A stretch of 61,471 bases of DNA from Chryseosolibacter indicum. Lineage in GTDB: Bacteria; Bacteroidota; Bacteroidia; Cytophagales; Cyclobacteriaceae. The stretch spans positions 1 through 61,471 of the forward strand of contig NZ_JAHESD010000029.1 of the NCBI RefSeq assembly GCF_018598585.1, given 5' to 3'. Below the pieces are notes generated by a model that saw only the letters and a list, made by a program, of their open reading frames with translations, made no database searches and was not told the DNA's origin. Shown piece after piece: positions 7,994 to 16,496 of the stretch. Within the stretch, counting starts at the first letter, position 1, and every line of letters begins with the position of its first letter. Made by a program: the position numbers and the translations under genes.

Positions 7994-8821
7994 TTAGTTC
8001 TCCTTTAGGAATGCTTCTATAACGGGCAGCGCTGCATAGTCTTTTTGTCCTGGTTTAATTGTTGTTATCTCTCCAAGATAATCACCATGACCTCCAGGGT
8101 AAATCATTAACCGTGCGTGCTCTATTTGTCTGTACATTTCTACAGCATGCTCTGGTGTTACCACATCATTGTCTCCAATAATAATAAGTGTGGGAGCTTG
8201 AATACCTTTTATATCCTCTTCACGTATATCTTTAAAAGATTGCATTCTTGCAACATCTCTTTTGTACATGTTGTATAGTGCGTCCTTGTCAGGATTTATT
8301 TTAATAAAAGCGTCCTTATATATCTGAGGCATTCCTTCAAAAGTTGCATTTGCCATCATGTCCCAAAACCAAGGTTGAGCACCACCCTTCTTATACATAG
8401 TAGACGCAACAATAATTCTATTTACAACCTGAGGATGACGAATAGCTAACTCCAACGTTGTACTGGCGCCGTTGCTAAACCCAAGGATATTTGCTTTTGC
8501 GATATTTAGTTGTTTTAACAGAGCAGCAATATCGTCCGCATCCTGTTCAAAAGTTAGAGGGCGATCGATATCCGCTGTATGCCCATGTGCTTGCATTTCT
8601 ACAGCAATTACCTTATTTGTTTTTGCAAGAGAAGGCAAGATCCTTCCAAAAGTAGTGTTTATGTTAGAGCCACCACCATGAATCAGCACCAGCGGAAATC
8701 CTTCTCCATGTATTTCGTAATACATTTTCAGACCATTGACATCCGCGTAATTTCCTTTTGATTGGGCAGTAACCGTATCCATAATGCCAAACATAATAAT
8801 AATTGTAAAAAATACTTTCAT
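7994..8821 (-). CDS. Exported alpha/beta hydrolase
   Basis: 275 residues with an N-terminal signal peptide (MKVFFTIIIMFGIMDTVTAQ), so probably periplasmic. Alpha/beta-hydrolase features in order: oxyanion HGGG (residues 49-52), nucleophile elbow GFSNGA near 114-119, acidic residue in IIGDND near 217-222 (Asp), and catalytic His in the GGHGDY segment near 243-248. The whole triad is intact. The substrate could be an ester or lactone; nothing in the neighbourhood narrows it. The gene is convergent with the DUF885 gene. Confidence 0.85.
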   Translation of the reverse strand: MKVFFTIIIMFGIMDTVTAQSKGNYADVNGLKMYYEIHGEGFPLVLIHGGGSNINTTFGRILPSLAKTNKVIAVEMQAHGHTADIDRPLTFEQDADDIAALLKQLNIAKANILGFSNGASTTLELAIRHPQVVNRIIVASTMYKKGGAQPWFWDMMANATFEGMPQIYKDAFIKINPDKDALYNMYKRDVARMQSFKDIREEDIKGIQAPTLIIIGDNDVVTPEHAVEMYRQIEHARLMIYPGGHGDYLGEITTIKPGQKDYAALPVIEAFLKEN

Positions 8822-8989
8822 AACGATTTTAGAACAAAGCTATAACACTAGATTTCTATAATAGAGGGGCACATACGGCAAATTGTGGGTAAAATCCGGC
8901 ATTAAGAAAGTAAAAAAAATAATATATAACGTAGGGGTACATCATTCAATTATTGTCTCAAAGACAAAAATAAGCTACTAATATTCTTT

Positions 8990-9652
8990 GTGATGACAAC
9001 AATTGCTAACAACTATACATGGGCACAACACCTCTCTCTTGATCTGAACGGTATAGGAAGGAGAATATCGACAGGTATTGCATGGTTCAAAAACCTGAAC
9101 ATGCCTTTAGAGGAGAATAGAATTTTTTTATTTGTTGACTTGAATAATTCTACCTCCCTGGCTGAGAGGATGGGCAATGTGAGATACAGCATGTTTCTAT
9201 CAAGTTTCTTTAGAGATTTTCGTCTATGCCTTAGAAAAACGACGGGAAAAATATATCAATACGTAGGAGATGAAATAGTTGTAAGCTGGCCTAATTCACG
9301 AAAGAATTTATTGGAGAGCATTCAACTTGTTTCCAAATTCCAGCAGGCGCTAAACGAACTAAAACATATTTATCAAAGGAAATTCAATTTCATTCCAGAG
9401 TTTAAAGCCGCATTGCACCAGGGAAAAGTAGCAGTGACAAGAGTAGGATTTCAAAAGGTTTATCGCGGCGATATTCTTAATACCTGTGCGCGCATGCTGG
9501 AACTTGCATCACGACTAAAACTTGCGCTCGTAACCTCTTGTGTTATCGCCGAATACGTAAAAAAAGAGATGGATTATTGTATTAATCCAATAGAAGGAGT
9601 TGCTATTCGTGGCAAAGCAAAGCCAATGGATATTTACGCAATATTGAAATAA
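8990..9652 (+). CDS. Class III adenylate/guanylate cyclase domain protein
   Basis: 220-residue soluble protein that is almost only a class III nucleotidyl cyclase domain. Visible elements: FVDLNNST (about 44-51) with the first metal Asp, IYQYVGDEIV (about 87-96) with the second metal Asp, and RGDILNTCARM (about 158-168) with the transition-state Asn and Arg four apart. The two positions that normally fix the purine (Lys four residues before the second Asp; Asp seven before the Asn) are Gln and Val here, so substrate choice cannot be predicted. I recall the YQYVGDE form from a wider bacterial subgroup. No membrane or sensor domain is attached; the first 38 residues are short and unassigned. 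Confidence 0.85.
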   Translation: MMTTIANNYTWAQHLSLDLNGIGRRISTGIAWFKNLNMPLEENRIFLFVDLNNSTSLAERMGNVRYSMFLSSFFRDFRLCLRKTTGKIYQYVGDEIVVSWPNSRKNLLESIQLVSKFQQALNELKHIYQRKFNFIPEFKAALHQGKVAVTRVGFQKVYRGDILNTCARMLELASRLKLALVTSCVIAEYVKKEMDYCINPIEGVAIRGKAKPMDIYAILK

Positions 9653-9784
9653 GAACAGCCTTTTATATCACTTTAATCATTTGATCTACTTCATAAAAAG
9701 CACAAGAGATACAAAAGCGTTGTATAAGTTTTGATTATTCCGGTTACTTTTGTACGAAATCTTTCTCAACGGTAGCAGCGTATT

Positions 9785-10072
9785 ATGAATCCAATAAAGT
9801 TCTGGCAAATAATTAAGGATGACTCCAAAAAGACATTTGAGGTATGCGGACAAGCATCAAATACAAATGCCTTTACCAATAAGACTTACGCAATGCAAAA
9901 GGCCGGAATGAACGTAAGCTGCGTTACTCCACCCATTACCAATAAAAATTCAAGTAAAGATCTTATCAAACTTACGGGATACACAAAGGAGGACGGCCTT
10001 TATGAAAGGTTATTAAAAGAATATCGCGATTGGACAATAAACTCCATCGGCGAATTTGATATAGAGGAGTAG
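9785..10072 (+). CDS. Hypothetical protein
   Basis: 95-residue soluble protein of mixed composition with no signal peptide, membrane segment or known motif. It has two cysteines far apart (about residues 21 and 46) and an acidic C-terminus. A TACTTTTG element (9745-9752) resembling the Bacteroidota -7 box lies 33 bases before the ATG, which supports a real transcribed gene. Function unknown. Confidence 0.55.
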   Translation: MNPIKFWQIIKDDSKKTFEVCGQASNTNAFTNKTYAMQKAGMNVSCVTPPITNKNSSKDLIKLTGYTKEDGLYERLLKEYRDWTINSIGEFDIEE

Positions 10073-10101
10073 TTATTGCCAGGGCTGCATAGGTGGCTAT
10101 A

Positions 10102-10125
10102 AATGATTATATTTATTTAATCATT
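10102..10125 (+). terminator. Possible weak terminator hairpin
   Basis: AATGATTA (10102-10109) and TAATCATT (10118-10125) form an AT-rich 8-bp stem with an 8-base loop, 30 bases after the stop of the hypothetical gene. Low GC and no T-run make this tentative. Confidence 0.3.
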
Positions 10126-10167
10126 ATGTCCAAATCAAAACCAATGTTTACCCTGATACACTGATTT

Positions 10168-10638
10168 ATGCCATCCCACAGCTTTTCAAGAACAATTTTG
10201 TTAACAGGTTTACTCGCCGGAACATGCGACATATTAGGAGCAATTGCAATCACTTATACAAAGCTATCACCCCTGGTATTGTTACAATATGTAGCTAGCG
10301 GCGTAATAGGCAATAGTGCCTTTACCGGTGGCACTTCAACTGCTTTGCTGGGTTTAGGAGTACATTATTGTATAGCATTTACTGTTTCTATCATTGTATT
10401 TTTAACCTATCCATTTGCTATTAAACTTTTAAAGAACAAGTACCTCGCAGCTCTGGCATACGGCATTGTGGTATGGTGTGTAATGAATTTAATAGCAGTG
10501 CCTTTAAGCCAGGCAAAACAAGGACCATTCAGGTGGGATAATGCCCTGTTAAACATGCTCGTACTTGTAATATGCATTGGCCTTCCAACTAGTTTAATGG
10601 CTTATCAATACTATAGGAGGAGCAAAGCCATTATATAA
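10168..10638 (+). CDS. Four-helix integral membrane protein, unknown function
   Basis: 156 residues with four clear transmembrane helices (about 9-30, 62-84, 90-112 and 127-147). A GLLAGTCDILGAI segment in helix 1 and a ASGVIGNSAFTGGTSTALLGL segment before helix 2 are distinctive; I remember similar Bacteroidota proteins annotated only as membrane proteins, with some likeness to the DUF1440/YagU group. No catalytic or transport motif is recognised. Monocistronic. Basic C-terminus (YYRRSK) is probably cytoplasmic. Confidence 0.65.
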   Translation: MPSHSFSRTILLTGLLAGTCDILGAIAITYTKLSPLVLLQYVASGVIGNSAFTGGTSTALLGLGVHYCIAFTVSIIVFLTYPFAIKLLKNKYLAALAYGIVVWCVMNLIAVPLSQAKQGPFRWDNALLNMLVLVICIGLPTSLMAYQYYRRSKAII

Positions 10639-10781
10639 TACGCTCATTTTTTTACTATCTATCCCAATGTTAAAAGGATAGCAAGCTTGCTACACATGCA
10701 GGTAATAAAACAGTTAATTCTGCTCTTCATTTAATTTTGGTAAATCAATAATTTGCCTTACTAATTCTAACCCCACATAGT

Positions 10782-11552
10782 ATGAAGACCGCTATTGTTA
10801 ACATCCCTCTCTTCTTTAAGAGGATCTCAGTCTTATATCGCCTGGCGTTTATCGTGATACCCTTTTTTGTTATAAACAGCTTGATCATTCCCGACATGAA
10901 ATTCAATTGGAGCGTAAAGAACGTTAAAGAATTTACCATTGAGGAGCTTACAGCCATGCCAAAAGACGAAATTCCTTTATACATAAAGGTTAAAGATGCG
11001 CAAGTGCTAAAATCTTCCTTTGGAAATAGTTATCAAGACTCTCCCAATATTCCGGGCTCTGACGCTACAGAATCTTTCCTGGGATTAGAAGCATACCAAT
11101 ACGTATTATCACAACGTATTAAAAAAGGAGATACATCAATTTCTTATGTTGCTTATCCTGTGTATTCTACACAGGCAATTGAAGAAAACCCAGGTAAAAA
11201 TGCAAGTGATCTTCCCGCCTTCGTAGTTGTAAAAGATTCTAAATACACGAAGTACCATGAAGAAAATGACAACTATTTTACAGATGCTAAATTCTCTATA
11301 GAAGGACAATACGAGCAGGCTGGGATGGAAGCAGCTACAATTGCTGAATTAAAAAATGCAGGCTTTTTGATTAAAGATAATGTTATCATTCTCGATAAAG
11401 GAAAGAGTGCTATGGGTTGGTCGGGCCTCATTATCTTGACATTAATAGGGCTTTTCATCATGACCCTCTCTTTTCTTAGTTTCTTTCCTGAAAATAAGTT
11501 AAGATCAATATTTGAAGAATTACCTGAAGTAAAAGAAATGGTTGAGCATTAG
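10782..11552 (+). CDS. Hypothetical protein with N- and C-terminal membrane helices
   Basis: 256 residues: one transmembrane helix near 18-37, an extracytoplasmic-looking middle part of about 165 residues, and a second helix near 210-232 followed by an acidic tail. The middle begins with a KEFTIEELTAMPKDEIPLYI stretch and is rich in Tyr, Ser and Asp, like a soluble beta-containing domain. No family recognised. A TAATTTTG element at 10732-10739 may be its -7 box. A strong terminator at 11610 closes the unit, so it is probably transcribed alone. Confidence 0.65.
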   Translation: MKTAIVNIPLFFKRISVLYRLAFIVIPFFVINSLIIPDMKFNWSVKNVKEFTIEELTAMPKDEIPLYIKVKDAQVLKSSFGNSYQDSPNIPGSDATESFLGLEAYQYVLSQRIKKGDTSISYVAYPVYSTQAIEENPGKNASDLPAFVVVKDSKYTKYHEENDNYFTDAKFSIEGQYEQAGMEAATIAELKNAGFLIKDNVIILDKGKSAMGWSGLIILTLIGLFIMTLSFLSFFPENKLRSIFEELPEVKEMVEH

Positions 11553-11609
11553 CAGTAGACGATATATAAGGAGCACACTAAAGAGAGGAGTTCTTTAATA
11601 TACTTATGG

Positions 11610-11636
11610 GGCCGCACGAATGTGCGGCCTTCTTTA
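11610..11636 (+). terminator. Rho-independent terminator
   Basis: GGCCGCAC (11610-11617) and GTGCGGCC (11622-11629) form a perfect GC-rich 8-bp stem with a GAAT tetraloop, followed by TTCTTTAT. It lies 58 bases after the stop of the gene ending at 11552. Confidence 0.9.
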
Positions 11637-11715
11637 TATAATGAGACTCTTACGCTACTTCCAAGTAAGACGTTCTCGCTAAATGCTTAATGATTATTAC
11701 TATCCGCCAGAATAA

Positions 11716-11955
11716 CTAGCTCGCAGATCTTCTCCTGGTCGCTGCACGTTTTACATGGGCACTTGTCACTTTTGATGGCTTGTGCTTGCTTACAGTCATC
11801 GACTTCTTTTTCTTAAATTTTTGCTTCTTAGGTTTCTGCCCATAATATGCTTTTGCTGAAGCCGTTTTGTGAGGTCGTGTTTGAGCGGATACATTAAAAA
11901 CAGCGGCTGTAATTAAAACTCCCGTAAGGAGGATGATGGTTTTGAGGTTCTTCAT
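11716..11955 (-). CDS. Small exported lysine/arginine-rich protein
   Basis: 79-residue protein with a signal peptide (MKNLKTIILLTGVLITAAVF, cleavage after VSAQ at about residue 25). The mature 54 residues are extremely basic: repeated KKQKFKKKK, KHKPSK, VKRAATRRR. No acidic residue is present in the mature chain. It could bind anionic polymers such as polysaccharide or extracellular DNA, but this is inference from composition. No family recognised. Read on the minus strand, divergent from the acetyltransferase that follows. Confidence 0.6.
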   Translation of the reverse strand: MKNLKTIILLTGVLITAAVFNVSAQTRPHKTASAKAYYGQKPKKQKFKKKKSMTVSKHKPSKVTSAHVKRAATRRRSAS

Positions 11956-12077
11956 AAAGTGAGAGATTTAAGCATTCATCCTCCTTAATAAATTGTGCCA
12001 GCAGTAATCAGCATACTTTGATATCCTTATTCCACGATTTGTAAAATCTTATTAGATTGAATCTACATTTCTTCACC

Positions 12078-12674
12078 ATGCAGTTCAAATCCGCTTTCCC
12101 TGACGCCCTATCTTTGGAAACCGAAAAAGTACAGCTTCGACTACTCACATCAACCGATTTTGATAGTTTCCATAAGATCTCGCATACTAAATCCATATGG
12201 ACCTATTTCACGAAAGATTTAAGTATAGAAGCTGAATTGAGACAATGGGTTGCCGATGCTCTAGCAGATAAAGAAGCAGGAAGACGTTACCCCTTTGCAA
12301 TAGTTGAAAAAGAAACCGGAAAAGTTTGTGGCAGTACCAGTTTGGGCAGCATTTCTTTTTATGACCGGAGAATCGAAATAGGCTGGAGCTGGCTTGGAGA
12401 AGAGTTTATGGGAACAGGCTTTAATAAACACGCTAAATTCCTCTTGTTACAATACGCCTTCGAACACGTTGGAATAATAAGAGTAGAAATCAAGACAGAC
12501 AACTTAAACGAACGGGCAAAAAAAGCCCTTGCTAAAATAGGCGCAACACCGGAAGGTGTATTACGAAGCCACATGCAGATGTTCAATAACCGCAGAAGAG
12601 ATTCAATCTACTATAGCATTCTTAACAACGAATGGCCTCAGATAAAAGAATCGATCTTTAAGGGCATTCAATAA
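12078..12674 (+). CDS. GNAT N-acetyltransferase (RimJ/RimL-like)
   Basis: 198 residues from the ATG at 12078; a TTG seven codons upstream is less likely. The protein begins with the LETEKVQLRLLTSTDFD pattern of RimJ/RimL-type acetyltransferases and has the acetyl-CoA loop region (WLGEEFMGTGFNKHAKFLLLQYAFE, residues about 111-135) and the usual NLNERAKKALAKIGATPEGVLR end. The acceptor is not predictable: ribosomal protein, free amino acid and antibiotic are all possible. It is followed after 35 bases by an AraC gene on the same strand. Confidence 0.85.
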   Translation: MQFKSAFPDALSLETEKVQLRLLTSTDFDSFHKISHTKSIWTYFTKDLSIEAELRQWVADALADKEAGRRYPFAIVEKETGKVCGSTSLGSISFYDRRIEIGWSWLGEEFMGTGFNKHAKFLLLQYAFEHVGIIRVEIKTDNLNERAKKALAKIGATPEGVLRSHMQMFNNRRRDSIYYSILNNEWPQIKESIFKGIQ

Positions 12675-12709
12675 ATGCTCCGTTTCGTATATTTGAATTT
12701 TGCAAAAAC

Positions 12710-13618
12710 ATGACTACAGCAACTTCACTTGAAGAGTTTTACAAGGAGACTTCTAACCTGGTTCCTGAAGATATTAATAAGGAAATAGGTCACTTCAATG
12801 TATTTCGGATTGACGATATCATGTTGAAGATGAAGGAAAAGCCGTATATGCCTTATAACAGAAGAGCATATTTTAAGATAAGCATGATGCAGGGGAGAAA
12901 CAGGGTTGAGTATGCCGACAAAGTAATTGAAATAGAAGGCACAGGATTGCTCTTTGCTACACCACGCATCCCCTATCATTACGTGCCTTATGACGATAAT
13001 CAGTCAGGCTACTTCTGCATCTTTACACGTGAGTTTCTCATACAAAACAAAAGCGGCGTGGTGCTTGATGAGCTTCCTATCTTTCGTCCAGGAGGGTATC
13101 CTGTCTTTCAAATCAATGCTGAAAATGCAGAAGAACTACATGCTATCTTTACCAAGATGTACAAAGAATTGTCATCAGACTATGCCTATAAATATGATCT
13201 GATAAGAAATTATGTTCTCGAGCTAATACACTTTGGCCAAAAGTTACAGCCCGCCACATCGTTGTACACCACACACAATGCTTCAGCACGTGTTTCGTCT
13301 CTTTTTATCGAGTTGCTTGAAAGACAGTTCCCAATAGAATCGCCACACCAAAAGCTAATGCTTCGTACCGCTAAGGATTACGCTGACAGACTTTCTGTAC
13401 ATGTAAATCATTTAAATAAAGTACTGAAAGAGAATACGGGCAAAACAACTACTGACATTATCAGCAATCGTATTGTTCAGGAAGCAAAAATTCTACTTAA
13501 ACAAACGGATTGGAATATTTCTGAAATTGCCTATAGTCTTGGTTTCGAAGAGGTAGCCCATTTTTCTAATTTCTTTAAGAAACAAACATCAATAGCTCCT
13601 TTAGCCTTCCGTGCCTAG
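12710..13618 (+). CDS. AraC-family transcriptional regulator
   Basis: 302 residues. The N-terminal 160 residues form a cupin-like sensing region (RAYFKISMMQGRNRVEYADK, then FATPRIPYHYVPYD). The C-terminal 90 residues are the two-HTH AraC domain: LSVHVNHLNKVLKENTGKTT for the first HTH and WNISEIAYSLGFEEVAHFSNFFKKQT for the second, with the conserved Phe-Lys end. TATATTTG at 12688-12695 is a possible -7 box. The SDR gene 94 bases downstream on the same strand is the probable target; AraC/SDR pairs of this kind are common in Bacteroidota. Confidence 0.88.
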   Translation: MTTATSLEEFYKETSNLVPEDINKEIGHFNVFRIDDIMLKMKEKPYMPYNRRAYFKISMMQGRNRVEYADKVIEIEGTGLLFATPRIPYHYVPYDDNQSGYFCIFTREFLIQNKSGVVLDELPIFRPGGYPVFQINAENAEELHAIFTKMYKELSSDYAYKYDLIRNYVLELIHFGQKLQPATSLYTTHNASARVSSLFIELLERQFPIESPHQKLMLRTAKDYADRLSVHVNHLNKVLKENTGKTTTDIISNRIVQEAKILLKQTDWNISEIAYSLGFEEVAHFSNFFKKQTSIAPLAFRA

Positions 13619-13712
13619 CGAGATTTGATTTTTGCAAATACTGGATTGAAGCTCGCAAACATAGATAGCCCATAGGGATGAAATTTGTGTAACAAAAAAA
13701 CAATTTTACACT

Positions 13713-14477
13713 ATGGCTAACAATAATAAAATCGCGCTGGTTACCGGCGGCAGTCGAGGCCTGGGAAAGGACATGGCATTAAACATTGCTAAAAAAGGTA
13801 TTGACGTAATCATTACCTATAACAGCAAGAAAGAAGAGGCATTAACTGTGGTAAAGCAAATTCAGAATTCAGGACGCAAGGCTGAAGCATTGCAGTTCAA
13901 TGCTGCCGATATTGCAGGGTTTGGTAAGTTTATTGATTCATTAAAAAGCACCTTAAAAAGCAGCTTTAATACAGATCGCTTCGATTTTCTCATCAACAAC
14001 GCGGGCATTGGCATTTATTCCGCGTTTGCAGAAACAACAGAAGAACAATTCGATCAGTTGATGAACATTCACTTTAAAGGCGTCTACTTCCTAACGCAAA
14101 AGGCCCTTCCAATAATTAATGATGGTGGTCACATTATCAATATTTCAACTGGCCTCGCCCGATTCTCTACGCCTGGTTATTCTGCGTATGCATCTATGAA
14201 AGGTGCCATTGAAACATTAACTAGATACCTGGCTAAAGAACTTGGCCCACGGGGTATTGCGGTAAATGCAGTCGCACCGGGTGCCATAGAGACTGATTTT
14301 GGAGGCGGCCATGTACGTGATAACGAACAGTTAAACAAACAAATTGCAGGCATTACTGCTTTGGGCCGCGCTGGACGTGCTGATGATATCGGCGGTGTAG
14401 TAGCATTTCTATGTACGGATGATGCAAAATGGATAAACGCGCAACGTATTGAAGTGTCAGGTGGAATGAATTTATAA
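13713..14477 (+). CDS. Short-chain dehydrogenase/reductase
   Basis: 254-residue classical SDR. Cofactor motif TGGSRGLGK (residues 10-18), NNAG at about 97-100, catalytic Ser in INISTG near 143-148, YASMK (Tyr and Lys four apart) at about 158-162, and the post-PG motif APGAIETDF. All catalytic residues are present. The substrate is unknown. It follows an AraC gene and ends in a strong terminator, so it is probably regulated by that AraC protein. Confidence 0.88.
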   Translation: MANNNKIALVTGGSRGLGKDMALNIAKKGIDVIITYNSKKEEALTVVKQIQNSGRKAEALQFNAADIAGFGKFIDSLKSTLKSSFNTDRFDFLINNAGIGIYSAFAETTEEQFDQLMNIHFKGVYFLTQKALPIINDGGHIINISTGLARFSTPGYSAYASMKGAIETLTRYLAKELGPRGIAVNAVAPGAIETDFGGGHVRDNEQLNKQIAGITALGRAGRADDIGGVVAFLCTDDAKWINAQRIEVSGGMNL

Positions 14478-14483
14478 ACTGAA

Positions 14484-14527
14484 GCAGAAGGGTTCAAGCT
14501 TAGTCATACCCCTTCTGCCTCGTTTTT
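14484..14527 (+). terminator. Rho-independent terminator
   Basis: GCAGAAGGG (14484-14492) pairs with CCCTTCTGC (14510-14518), followed by CTCGTTTTTT. It ends the SDR transcript. Confidence 0.85.
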
Positions 14528-14712
14528 TCCGTTAATTTAAAGTCACTCTAATCAATTGAACTGTGATTCTAATACCCTTTACGGGGATGTGTTCTTTTCA
14601 TAGAACAGGTTGCTATCGTATGCAGCAGCAGGCACATTTTTAGTATCTCGCCTGCAGTCAATTTATCCTTAGGATTTCTATTCAAAAGAAAACCTCTTAA
14701 TACGAAAAGAGC

Positions 14713-16065
14713 ATGCAACTTGTAGAAGAGACTTTATCAGGATGGGGAAATATTCCCAAAGCTCCTGCAAAAGTATTTTACCTGAACGATACACAGGATT
14801 TCACCAAAGTTCTGAATGGAAAAAAGATACTAGCAAGGGGACTAGGCCGCAGCTACGCGGATCAAGCGACAAACGCTAACCATCTTGTAGGAAAGATGGA
14901 GCGATACAACCGCTTTCTTGCTTTCGATGAGGAGAAAGGTATTCTTACCTGTGAAGCCGGCGTTTCATTGGAGGAGATTATTAATGCATTAACACCACGC
15001 GGGTGGTTTCCTATGATCACTCCGGGTACCAAATACATAACCATTGGCGGCGCCATTGCAAATGATGTACATGGTAAAGCACATCATGCTGACGGCTCTT
15101 TTGTAAACTGCGTATACGATTTTACCATTCTGTTGGCAGACGGACGAGTTATGAGAGCAAGCAGAGACGAAAATCCGGATTTGTTCTGGGCAAACTTCGG
15201 AGGTCTGGGCCTTCTGGGGATAATTCTTACAGCTACTATTCAGCTGCGTAAAGTTGAAACAACCTACTTCAAGCAAAAGGCAATTGCAGCTGAAAACCTT
15301 GACCAGATGTTACAGTCTTTAGAAGACATGGGTGAAGCATATAATGCTTCTGTAGCATGGATAGACCCGATGGCAAAAGGTAAACGATTAGGCCGTGGGG
15401 TATTAACTGTAGGCAATCATGCTAAACTTGAAGATCTACCACCTGCCTTCCGTAAAGATCCATTGAAGATTGGTGGCAAGCCAAAACTTACTGTGCCTTT
15501 TTACCTTCCAGGATTTGTTTTGAACCCGCTCACGGTAAGCATGCTCGATGTAGTCCTCTATTGGATGCAGAAGTCAGCGAAAGAAATATCCCACTATGAA
15601 AGTTTCTTCTATCCATTGGATATAATTAATGAGTGGAATCGCGGCTATGGCAAGCGCGGCTTTATCCAATACCAGTTTGTAATCCCCATGGAGAATGGCA
15701 AGGAGAACATAAGGAAAATTCTCACCGAGATTACCTCCAGCAATTGTATTCCTTTTTTAAATGTCTTAAAGAAGTTCGGTAAAGGACAGGGAGGATTGCT
15801 CTCATTTCCCTTTGAAGGATATACGTTTGCTATTGACTTTCCTGTTACTCCGCAGCTAAAACCTTTTACCCAAAAATTAGATAAGATGGTGCTGGATATG
15901 GGAGGCCGTATTTATTTAGGTAAAGACGCCTACCTTGATGAGGCAACTTTTAAAGCGATGTATCCGCAGCATAAGGAGTGGCTTGAGATCAAAAGAAAGT
16001 ATGATCCAAATAACCTATTCTCTTCAGACTTGTCGAGAAGAATTGGTCTTACGCCTGCTATATAG
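14713..16065 (+). CDS. DprE1-like FAD-dependent oxidoreductase
   Basis: 450 residues, soluble, with an N-terminal FAD-binding PCMH domain (GLGRSYADQA, residues 43-52; ITIGGAIANDVHGKAHHADGS, about 111-131) and a C-terminal substrate domain. Similarity to mycobacterial DprE1 (decaprenylphosphoryl-ribose 2-oxidase) extends over the full length: the NDVHGKxHH FAD motif, the LGKD lysine near residue 404, MYPxxxEW, and the FSSDLSRRI end. The residue matching DprE1 Cys387, target of benzothiazinones, is Ala (about residue 373, in FAIDFP). DprE1 acts with DprE2 in making decaprenylphosphoryl-arabinose; no DprE2 lies beside it here, so the substrate may be another polyprenyl-sugar or polyol. Confidence 0.85.
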   Translation: MQLVEETLSGWGNIPKAPAKVFYLNDTQDFTKVLNGKKILARGLGRSYADQATNANHLVGKMERYNRFLAFDEEKGILTCEAGVSLEEIINALTPRGWFPMITPGTKYITIGGAIANDVHGKAHHADGSFVNCVYDFTILLADGRVMRASRDENPDLFWANFGGLGLLGIILTATIQLRKVETTYFKQKAIAAENLDQMLQSLEDMGEAYNASVAWIDPMAKGKRLGRGVLTVGNHAKLEDLPPAFRKDPLKIGGKPKLTVPFYLPGFVLNPLTVSMLDVVLYWMQKSAKEISHYESFFYPLDIINEWNRGYGKRGFIQYQFVIPMENGKENIRKILTEITSSNCIPFLNVLKKFGKGQGGLLSFPFEGYTFAIDFPVTPQLKPFTQKLDKMVLDMGGRIYLGKDAYLDEATFKAMYPQHKEWLEIKRKYDPNNLFSSDLSRRIGLTPAI

Positions 16066-16079
16066 GAAGGCAAAAACAA

Positions 16080-16493
16080 TTAGGATTGGAGCCCATGCTT
16101 CTCGAATTGCTTCTCCAGGGTTTCAAAGTTTTGAAGGGTAATGGGTTTGGTAAAATAACCCTTTACGCTATCAAAAGTAGTTGACTTCTGGAGATCTGAA
16201 GAGTCTGCTGAACTGCTTAGAATGTAAACCGGATACGAGAACTTTAATTCCTGATAGTTCTTTAAAAACTCCCAGCCATTCATAACAGGCATGTTTATAT
16301 CCAGGAGAATGAGATCTACCTGCGCAACATTTGTTTGTAAATGTTGCAAGGCTTGCCTGGCAGACTTAAAGCATAATGTATTAATACCATTATTATAGCT
16401 TGTTGCTACCCTGCCAAAGATAAAGTGTACTATCTCATCATCGTCAATTAGAATGATATTCTTTAGTTTACCATCATTCTTCAAGTCATCCAT
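16080..16493 (-). CDS. Single-domain response regulator
   Basis: 137 residues, a receiver domain only. Acidic pocket DDDE at residues 17-20, phospho-acceptor Asp in LILLDINMP (about residue 65), Thr/Ser in YILSSSAD and Lys in YFTKPI near the end. No output domain. The start lies three bases after the stop of the histidine kinase, so the two are co-transcribed and form a two-component pair, the regulator probably acting by protein-protein contact or as a phosphorelay member. Convergent to the DprE1-like gene with a 14-base gap. Confidence 0.9.
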   Translation of the reverse strand: MDDLKNDGKLKNIILIDDDEIVHFIFGRVATSYNNGINTLCFKSARQALQHLQTNVAQVDLILLDINMPVMNGWEFLKNYQELKFSYPVYILSSSADSSDLQKSTTFDSVKGYFTKPITLQNFETLEKQFEKHGLQS

Positions 16494-16496
16494 AAA

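Noticed and set aside
10745-10984. 79-residue minus-strand frame
   Set aside because: Antisense to the start of the membrane protein at 10782; a shadow of a real gene.
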